30,528 nucleotides of DNA. Source: Bacteroidales bacterium. GTDB lineage: Bacteria > Bacteroidota > Bacteroidia > Bacteroidales > WCHB1-69. Location: NCBI GenBank assembly GCA_028684405.1, contig JAQUGA010000006.1:1-30528 (forward strand). The letters are read 5' to 3'. Below, one piece after another: positions 25,701-30,528 of this stretch (the first letter of the stretch is position 1; each line of letters starts with the position of its first letter). Under the pieces are notes generated by a model. The model did not search any database. It was not told the origin of the DNA and was given only the letters and a program-made list of their open reading frames with translations. The position numbers were made by a program, and so were the translations under genes.

Positions 25701-25781
25701 ACACAAGGTAAACGAAAGGTGGAAAAAACATACCAACGCAAAAGTAATCGCAAAAAATTTAATAGCACCTTTGTTTTGCAT
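22704..25781 (-). CDS. secDF: Protein translocase subunit SecDF (fused)
   Basis: The 1025 residues are the Bacteroidota fusion of SecD and SecF. SecD has a first membrane helix (about 6-26), LGLDLKGGMNVTLEI (104-118), LRTRIDRFGVSQPNI (211-225), and the membrane motif GMAVDANVIIYERIREEL. SecF begins near 690, with GIDFAGGRSYIVRID and the motif SINDSVIIFDRIREN. Each half has the expected six-helix arrangement. SecDF uses the proton gradient to help pull proteins through SecYEG into the periplasm. An acidic low-complexity insert lies at about 272-345, and a short internal duplication (ENFYLDSLTKS, then RENYYLDSIS) at about 59-79. It has its own promoter and a downstream hairpin. Confidence 0.96.
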   Translation of the reverse strand: MQNKGAIKFFAITFALVCFFHLSFTLCTRNVEKDARAFANHPEVAETAKTLADGDPFKENFYLDSLTKSRENYYLDSISSEVVYNFLWIRKYTYRDCKNREINLGLDLKGGMNVTLEISIPDIIEAMAGKNTKDPNFIKAMESAREKYRTTQTDFLTLFSESYKEVAPNGKLASIFSFNIEAIKTTSTNDEVIRILRKETESAVDRTFLILRTRIDRFGVSQPNIQKLGQSGRILVELPGIKEPERVRKLLQGTANLEFWKTYEFSEVFPVLEEADKKLAAIFSGSPDDILDNDGANFEGMDQSSDSTFTETPVIEEEIAVELTPDTTDNLFDEKEQFQKDHPLFALLSPNFDPQTGQPISGPVVGVSLSKDTAKINKMLNIVNHMLPRDLRLAWAHKAMDVKETYHQLIALKGVGEKGPALTGDVITDARQDFSERGGNEITMQMNTTGAKIWKKLTGENKGKSVAIVLDNFVYSFPTVQDEIPNGRSSITGNFTLEEAKDLANILKAGKLPAAARIVQEEIVGPTLGKESINAGLSSFVLAFILVLIYMVLYYNRSGFIADIALVTNIFFIFGVLSALGAVLTLPGIAGIVLTLGMAVDANVIIYERIREELRAGKGTRLAIADGYKNAYSAIIDGNVTTLITGIVLVIFGSGPVQGFATTLIIGIISSMFTAILLSRIIFEFFLDKNIKIPFDNKYTRYAFTNTKFDFIGFRKKAYIISSILIVIGIGSLLTRGLNLGIDFAGGRSYIVRIDQNVKSNEVRAELAKAFGEAPEVKIFGASNQIKVTTKYLINEEGTTVDSLVERKLYEGIAPFFVEKLSFDEFSTKNQDIGVLSSQKVGATVARDIIIDAFWAILLSLIAIFIYIAIRFKKWQYGLGGLISLAHDALITISLFSLFYGILPFTLEIDQAFIAAILTIIGYSINDSVIIFDRIRENRTLFPKRSLTENMNSAMNSTLGRTINTAGTTLIVLIAIFIFGGEVIRGFIFALLAGVLVGTYSSIFTASPLAFDFINWSERRKKNKK

Positions 25782-25845
25782 ATTCTAAAGATTTGATTTT
25801 AAAGTATTTAAGTCTAATTTGTTAGTTTATTTCTAATTTAGCTTG

Positions 25846-25876
25846 CAAATTTATGATAAGTTGTTGAATTTACCAA
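25846..25876 (-). promoter_or_regulatory. Promoter of secDF
   Basis: On the minus strand TTG (25876-25874), a 20 bp spacer and TAAATTTG (25853-25846) fit the Bacteroidota consensus. The -7 box is 64 bp before the ATG and 62 bp after the lptB stop. Confidence 0.6.
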
Positions 25877-25915
25877 TTATTCACGCTAAAATATTTTTCT
25901 TATTTCAATAATGTA

Positions 25916-26644
25916 TTATTTTCGTAATTCAAAATTTTCGCCCAAGTAAACCTTTCTAACATGCTCATCGGAAGACAACTCTTCGGATGTTCCAGATTTC
26001 AATACCGAGCCTTCGAAAAGAAGATAGGCTCGATCGGTAATCGAAAGTGTTTCATGAACATTGTGATCGGTAATCAGAATGCCAATATTTTTTTGTTTAA
26101 GTTTTGCAACAATTTTCTGAATGTCTTCAACGGCAATCGGGTCAACTCCAGCAAAAGGCTCATCGAGCAGAATAAATTTTGGATCAACGGCCAAACATCT
26201 AGCTATTTCGGTCCTTCTGCGTTCGCCTCCCGAAAGTTGTATGCCCATGCTTTTACGAATTTTTTGCAAGCCAAATTCATCCAAAAGAGATTCGAGTTTT
26301 TCCTTTTGCTCTTTTTTGCTCTTTTTGGTAAATTCCAATACCGATTTAATGTTGTCTTCAACGCTCATATGTCGAAAAACAGAAGCCTCTTGAGCCAAAT
26401 ATCCTATTCCTTCCTGAGCTCTTTTGTACATCGGAAGTTCGGTAATGTCTTTGTTATCTAGAAATATTTTCCCGCTAAGCGGTTTTATAAGTCCGACAAT
26501 CATATAAAACGAGGTGGTTTTTCCGGCTCCGTTGGGTCCCAAAAGTCCTACAATTTCTCCTTGTTCAACACTGATGTTGACATCTTTTACAACAACGCGT
26601 TGCTTGTATTTCTTTGTAATGTTTTCGGTGTGTAATATTGCCAT
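25916..26644 (-). CDS. lptB: LPS export ABC transporter ATP-binding protein
   Basis: The 242 residues match LptB length. Walker A GPNGAGKT is at 36-43, the Q-loop region is YLAQEASVFRHMSVEDNI, the ABC signature is LSGGERRRTEIARCLA, Walker B is FILLDEPFAGVDP, and the switch His is in ITDHNVHETL. The EASVFRHMSVEDN and FAGVDPIAVEDIQ segments are characteristic of LptB rather than other ABC ATPases. It powers extraction of lipopolysaccharide from the inner membrane with LptF, LptG and LptC, none of which is in this window. It sits 59 bp after the DUF5686 gene, with a -7 box in the gap, and belongs to a block with kdsD, another LPS gene. Confidence 0.95.
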   Translation of the reverse strand: MAILHTENITKKYKQRVVVKDVNISVEQGEIVGLLGPNGAGKTTSFYMIVGLIKPLSGKIFLDNKDITELPMYKRAQEGIGYLAQEASVFRHMSVEDNIKSVLEFTKKSKKEQKEKLESLLDEFGLQKIRKSMGIQLSGGERRRTEIARCLAVDPKFILLDEPFAGVDPIAVEDIQKIVAKLKQKNIGILITDHNVHETLSITDRAYLLFEGSVLKSGTSEELSSDEHVRKVYLGENFELRK

Positions 26645-26652
26645 AATGAATG

Positions 26653-26660
26653 CAAACTTA
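26653..26660 (-). promoter_or_regulatory. -7 box upstream of lptB
   Basis: The minus strand reads TAAGTTTG, an exact TAnnTTTG match only 8 bp before the ATG at 26644. No TTG is found at 17-23 bp spacing. If used, the transcript would be almost leaderless. Confidence 0.3.
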
Positions 26661-26703
26661 GTGTTTTTTATTTATTACTTGTGTTAAATTTTTATGCATG
26701 ACT

Positions 26704-29178
26704 TTAGAACAAGAATTGCAAGGATCCTAAAATGCCAAATTTAGAAGCCTTTTCATTGTCCGTATGTGACAATCTCCAGACCGCATCAACTCGGATAATT
26801 TTGAAGATGTTTTCAATCCCAGCTCCGCACTCAAAGTATGGTTTTGATAGTTTATTTAAGTTGGGCGGAAAATCACTGTGCTGAAGATTACGGTCTTCGA
26901 TGTTGCCAATTAAACCTTTAAAATAAGCAACTTCTCGCCATTTTAAACGTTTAAACAAAGGAATTCTATTTAAGAAAAAACCATCAAAATGATGCGTCCA
27001 GGTTAGGCTCACGTACTGATCGCTTACAAATTCATAATAATTCATGATGTTAAATGAATATTCATCAAAAAACCATGTTTCGTTTCCTTCATGTAGTTTT
27101 AATAGCGGGTAGGGCAATTTTCCAAATATTTTCCCGGCTTCGAAGTGGTATTTCGACCAACCAAAAGCTCCAATATTAAACCATTGTTTAATGTTAAACA
27201 TCGCTCTGTGATACGTATAATCGCTGCCCAATATATCGGGAATTCCGTATGCGTATTTAAGTTCTAAAATGGGATATTTGGTTCCTGCACTCACTCTTTC
27301 AAATTCACCCATCAAAAAGGTTTCTTTGTATGCAAATCGGATGTCTAAATTTACTTCTGAAGTTGTAATATATCGTTTTTCATAACTTTCTTCATTATGA
27401 TTTACAATAAACTTTGTTTTCTCAACAGGGAAAACATCCCGATGGGTAAATCCAATATTTGTAGAAAATCCTTGAAACCACTCGTGTTCGTATTTTGCTT
27501 TGTATTCATCCACCATCGAAAGTTTGTTGGCCGGACTCCGCCGAAAGAGTGCAGCCAGTAAAAAATCTTCGCGAAAAGCATTTTGACTCTGTCCAATTTG
27601 TTCCATATCATGTTTGATGGATGCACTGATTCCTGTTCTGGGATTTTTGCTAAAAAGATACAAAAAGCCAGCTTCGTATTTTAAAGTTTGGTCACGAAAC
27701 CCGTATGCCAAATGTCCGTTTAGCATAAGTTTTGTGCTAAATGCGTTGCTGGTTCGTCCACCCAAGCGAAGTCGGCTGCCTTCTACCTGATTGAAACTAA
27801 CAAAAGACATGTATGGCCCAACTTCAACCTTGTTCCACACTTTATATCCCATAACTAAAGTTTGGATAATGTCGATGTATGTATTAAAAACGGGCAATGA
27901 TTTTAATGTGTCAACCATGTGATAAATGGTTAATTCATTTTGGTCGAGTTCTTCATGGCGTACAATGTCCCAATATTCGGGTGTGCGATTGTGTGCATCT
28001 TCAGAGATGCTCGATTGGGAAGGTGATTTAAAAATGTAGGATGGAGGCTCAATGTCGAAAATATGATTTTTATAAGAAGATGTTTTTTTTCCGAAAAGTC
28101 CTGCAGTACGCTTCGAGTTTTCTAAAACATTAAAATCAATAATTGTTTTTTCTTTTGATATAACCCAAAAACCTTGTTTTGTCTGCTCGAATTGCTGTTC
28201 AATGAACATGGCATTAATGTAATTTATATTGGCTTCTTTTGCCATATCCATGCGAATTTCCTCGATTGCCCAAAGGGAGTCTACGACCCAGAAATTTCCA
28301 GTAAAACACAAATCGCCACTTCTTTTGGGATTATAGGCTATATTGTAGCACCATAAATTGTTGCGATAGGCACTGTCTACTAAATAATATCGATAAAAAA
28401 ACGAAGCTGAGCCGGAAATGGGACTTACAAAGTTCTTTTCAAAAAGAGTGATGAAATTATCGTAAACATTAATATTTTGATACAAATCCCCCATAAATTG
28501 CCCGATGCTCTTGCTTTCAACTCCCGACATTTTCATGGCGTTGATGTGTTCTCTTTTTGATTTCGGATTGTTTCTCAAATAAACATTTGAAATGCTTTCG
28601 GAAAGAAATACTGGTAAATATGTTTTATTGTTGATGGTAGATGTGTCAATATTGTCGAAAATAAAATTAATTTTTTGGAATGCTCGACGATTTTTAAATT
28701 CTTCCGAAAGATTATTTAAGTCGAATTCTATTTTTGTATAAGTTTCATATTGAGCATAATTTTGAGCAGAAATGTTATTTTGATCTTTGTTTTTTATTAT
28801 TTTCTTTAAAATTTCATCAGCAGGATTGCCCGTATAATTAATAATAACTTCCGACAATTGAAGTTCGGTGGGTTCTAAAAAAACATCAATCTTTTGAAAT
28901 TGATTGCGTTCTATCTTTATTGTCTGAGGGTGATATCCAATAAAGGAAACAATAAGACTATCGGCTTTAACTCTCGTTTCTAGAGCATAATGTCCTTCTA
29001 AATCACTAACGGTACCAGTAGTTGTATATTGCATAGAGATATTGACAAAGGGCATTTTTTCCTGACTCTTTGCGTCATAGACGGTTCCCGTTATTTTGGT
29101 AACTTGAGCAAAACTTTGGAGTGTCAAAAGTGACATGACAATACAAATGATATTGTGCAAAACAATTGACCTCATCAT
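26704..29178 (-). CDS. DUF5686 / carboxypeptidase-regulatory-like outer-membrane protein
   Basis: The 824 residues have a signal peptide (MMRSIVLHNIICIVMSLLTL, cleavage near QSFAQ) and a carboxypeptidase-type regulatory domain at about 28-110 (ITGTVYDAKSQEKMPFVNI, LIVSFIGYHPQTIKI). The long DUF5686 region follows, beginning near GNPADEILKKIIKNKDQN, with RAFQKINFIFDNID, a WCYNIAYNPKR strand and a C-terminal barrel that ends on a phenylalanine (GILGSLQFLF). DUF5686 proteins are predicted outer-membrane barrels confined to Bacteroidota with no settled function. The start is 5 bp after the AhpD-like gene, so the two are co-transcribed, and lptB follows by 59 bp. A link to outer-membrane assembly is suggested by these neighbours but is only inference. 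Confidence 0.88.
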   Translation of the reverse strand: MMRSIVLHNIICIVMSLLTLQSFAQVTKITGTVYDAKSQEKMPFVNISMQYTTTGTVSDLEGHYALETRVKADSLIVSFIGYHPQTIKIERNQFQKIDVFLEPTELQLSEVIINYTGNPADEILKKIIKNKDQNNISAQNYAQYETYTKIEFDLNNLSEEFKNRRAFQKINFIFDNIDTSTINNKTYLPVFLSESISNVYLRNNPKSKREHINAMKMSGVESKSIGQFMGDLYQNINVYDNFITLFEKNFVSPISGSASFFYRYYLVDSAYRNNLWCYNIAYNPKRSGDLCFTGNFWVVDSLWAIEEIRMDMAKEANINYINAMFIEQQFEQTKQGFWVISKEKTIIDFNVLENSKRTAGLFGKKTSSYKNHIFDIEPPSYIFKSPSQSSISEDAHNRTPEYWDIVRHEELDQNELTIYHMVDTLKSLPVFNTYIDIIQTLVMGYKVWNKVEVGPYMSFVSFNQVEGSRLRLGGRTSNAFSTKLMLNGHLAYGFRDQTLKYEAGFLYLFSKNPRTGISASIKHDMEQIGQSQNAFREDFLLAALFRRSPANKLSMVDEYKAKYEHEWFQGFSTNIGFTHRDVFPVEKTKFIVNHNEESYEKRYITTSEVNLDIRFAYKETFLMGEFERVSAGTKYPILELKYAYGIPDILGSDYTYHRAMFNIKQWFNIGAFGWSKYHFEAGKIFGKLPYPLLKLHEGNETWFFDEYSFNIMNYYEFVSDQYVSLTWTHHFDGFFLNRIPLFKRLKWREVAYFKGLIGNIEDRNLQHSDFPPNLNKLSKPYFECGAGIENIFKIIRVDAVWRLSHTDNEKASKFGILGSLQFLF

Positions 29179-29183
29179 CTTTT

Positions 29184-29528
29184 TTATTTTTGATTTTCAA
29201 GTTCGTCCCAGAATTCTACGGCACGACGAGTGTGTGGAATAACAATGGTGCCTCCAACTAGATTGGCGATAGCAAAAACTTCAAATATTTCAGTTTTACT
29301 AAAACCCAGTTCAAAACATTTCAGCAAGTGATATTTTATGCAATCATCGCATCTCAACACCATGGATGATACCAGGCCCAATAACTCTTTGGTTCGGGTG
29401 TCTAAAGCCCCCTCCATGTATGCGTTTGTATCGATGTTGTAAATCCGTTTGAGAACCAAATTGTCTTGTGACAAAATTTTTTGATTCATCTTTTCGCGGT
29501 ATTTATTAAATTCTTCTACAGCATTCAT
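29184..29528 (-). CDS. Carboxymuconolactone decarboxylase/AhpD-like protein
   Basis: The 114 residues form a small all-helical AhpD-like protein. The redox motif is CDDC (Cys60, Cys63) followed by His67, with Glu48 in TRTKELLGL; this Glu-CxxC-His arrangement is the AhpD peroxidase/disulfide relay set. The C-terminal VFAIANLVGGTIVIPHTRRAVEFWDEL matches the family. Small stand-alone members next to LPS genes are common in Bacteroidota, with unknown substrate; thiol-disulfide chemistry is possible, and carboxymuconolactone decarboxylation is unlikely without aromatic-degradation genes. It lies 11 bp after kdsD and 5 bp before the DUF5686 gene, clearly one operon. Confidence 0.87.
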   Translation of the reverse strand: MNAVEEFNKYREKMNQKILSQDNLVLKRIYNIDTNAYMEGALDTRTKELLGLVSSMVLRCDDCIKYHLLKCFELGFSKTEIFEVFAIANLVGGTIVIPHTRRAVEFWDELENQK

Positions 29529-29539
29529 AGTGATTGGTT

Positions 29540-30505
29540 TTAGATAATTCCTTCTCTTAAAATATCGTGCAAATGTATAACGCCCATGTATTGTTCGTTT
29601 TTTGTTACCAAGAGACTTGTAATATGATTCGTTTGCATAATTTCTAAAGCTCTTATGGCCAGTTCTCCAGCATCGATTAGCTTTGGATTTTTACTCATAA
29701 TTTTCGCAGCTGTGAAGTTCATAAAACCCTCTTCTTTTTGCATCATTCGTCTTAAATCGCCATCGGTTATTATTCCCACAATAATCTTATTATCAATAAC
29801 GGCTGTCATGCCCAATCTCTTTTCAGAAATTTCGATAATTACTTTTTTTATATTATCATTGGGATGAACAATGGGCACCTCATTCCTCGAACATAAGTCG
29901 TTTACGGTCATATATAGTTTTTTCCCGAGTGCACCGCCGGGATGAAATTTTGCAAAATCCTTGGATGTAAAACCTCTGAGCTCAAGTAGGCAAACTGCGA
30001 GTGCATCGCCCATAACAAGTTGAGCAGTAGTGCTTGAAGTAGGAGCGAGGTTGTTCGGACAAGCTTCCTTGGGTACGCTTACGTCTATAGTAAAATGGCT
30101 GTTTTTTGCCAAATATGAGTCGGGGTTTCCAGTGATTCCAATAACTTTATTTCCCAGCATTTTAATTAATGGGAGAAGCAAAGTTATTTCGGGAGTATCT
30201 CCACTTTTTGAGATGCAAATCACAACATCGTCTCTTTGTATAATACCTAAGTCGCCATGAATAGCATCGGCGGCATGCATAAAAGAAGCCGGAGTTCCGG
30301 TGGAGTTAAAGGTGGCTACTATTTTTTGACCAATGTTGGCACTTTTTCCAATTCCTGTAACGATTACTCGACCTTTTGAGTGAAAAATCAATTCTACTGC
30401 GTCAATAAAATCATTGTTCACGCTTTTCGTAAGATTCGCTATGGCGTTTTTTTCCTCTTCAATTGTAGTGAAGGCGCTTTTTTGAATTTTCAATCTTCTT
30501 TCCAT
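29540..30505 (-). CDS. kdsD: KpsF/GutQ-type D-arabinose 5-phosphate isomerase
   Basis: The 321 residues match KdsD. The SIS domain (about 30-175) carries VTGIGKSANIGQKI (49-62), STGTPASFMHAADAIHGDLG (68-87, with the catalytic-type His83) and SKSGDT (99-104). FHPGGALGKKL (187-197) leads into two CBS domains (about 205-320). The enzyme converts ribulose-5-P to arabinose-5-P, the first step to Kdo, which lipid A glycosylation needs. CBS pairs usually sense nucleotides or CMP-Kdo. It is first in the operon kdsD, AhpD-like, DUF5686, with lptB following, so the block couples Kdo supply and LPS export. The whole gene is in the window; only its -33 region is cut off. Confidence 0.94.
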   Translation of the reverse strand: MERRLKIQKSAFTTIEEEKNAIANLTKSVNNDFIDAVELIFHSKGRVIVTGIGKSANIGQKIVATFNSTGTPASFMHAADAIHGDLGIIQRDDVVICISKSGDTPEITLLLPLIKMLGNKVIGITGNPDSYLAKNSHFTIDVSVPKEACPNNLAPTSSTTAQLVMGDALAVCLLELRGFTSKDFAKFHPGGALGKKLYMTVNDLCSRNEVPIVHPNDNIKKVIIEISEKRLGMTAVIDNKIIVGIITDGDLRRMMQKEEGFMNFTAAKIMSKNPKLIDAGELAIRALEIMQTNHITSLLVTKNEQYMGVIHLHDILREGII

Positions 30506-30510
30506 ACCTA

Positions 30511-30518
30511 CAAAATTA
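30511..30518 (-). promoter_or_regulatory. -7 box upstream of kdsD
   Basis: The minus strand reads TAATTTTG, an exact TAnnTTTG match 5 bp before the ATG at 30505. The -33 element would lie outside the window. Use of this box would give an almost leaderless mRNA. Confidence 0.35.
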
Positions 30519-30528
30519 CATTTTTTTT

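Noticed and set aside
25961..26461. A 166-codon plus-strand open frame opposite lptB
   Set aside because: It lies wholly antisense to a well-conserved ABC ATPase, has no recognisable domain and is rich in Phe, Asn and Arg as expected from reverse-complement reading of an AT-rich gene.

Overview
The window is a gene-dense, AT-rich bacterial chromosome segment from a Bacteroidota (Cytophaga-Flavobacterium-Bacteroides group) genome that carries a type IX secretion system (T9SS). The evidence is a GldB-type gliding lipoprotein, a PorE-like OmpA/TPR/PD40 protein, a secreted protease with a C-terminal T9SS sorting domain, a fused SecDF, a Rex repressor, a TonB-dependent receptor and several proteins with carboxypeptidase-D-type regulatory domains, a DUF5686 protein, and repeated upstream boxes fitting the Bacteroidota -7 consensus TAnnTTTG. 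I cannot resolve the order or family. I saw no rRNA, tRNA, CRISPR array, insertion sequence, phage gene or other mobile element.

Layout. 1-629 (minus): a beta-barrel outer-membrane protein cut by the window edge. 844-3422 (plus): gldB-like lipoprotein and comM/yifB, 2 bp apart; these are the only plus-strand genes. 3428-12138 (minus): a tightly packed run of ten genes, transcribed in the order PKD lipoprotein, outer-membrane barrel, ugd (UDP-glucose dehydrogenase), UDP-glucuronate decarboxylase, rmlD, a GxxExxY-family protein, a phosphohexomutase, rex, and a ribF-like gene; four junctions overlap. 12234-15683 (minus): a TonB-dependent receptor and a small secreted regulatory-domain protein, separated by a gap of about 290 bp that holds imperfect inverted repeats. 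15778-16014: a solitary rpmB with its own terminator. 16251-18599: an M43-type metalloprotease with PKD and T9SS sorting domains. 18721-19893: purM. 19965-22514: the PorE-like protein. 22704-30505 (minus): an envelope-assembly block made of secDF, lptB, a DUF5686 barrel, an AhpD-like protein and kdsD.

How it fits together. Most genes build or populate the cell envelope. KdsD and LptB serve LPS synthesis and export. SecDF serves Sec export. GldB and the PorE-like protein belong to gliding/T9SS, and the M43 protease is a likely T9SS cargo. The mutase, Ugd and decarboxylase form a glucose-phosphate to UDP-glucuronate/UDP-xylose route, with RmlD adding dTDP-rhamnose, as expected for surface polysaccharide.

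The most unusual points are three domains that keep their family fold signature but have lost catalytic residues: a retropepsin-like domain fused after OmpA in the PorE-like protein, the riboflavin-kinase half of the RibF-like protein, and the PD-(D/E)XK-like GxxExxY protein inside the sugar operon. No wholly new multigene system is evident; the fused pseudo-retropepsin on a T9SS-type anchor protein is the best candidate for something undescribed.
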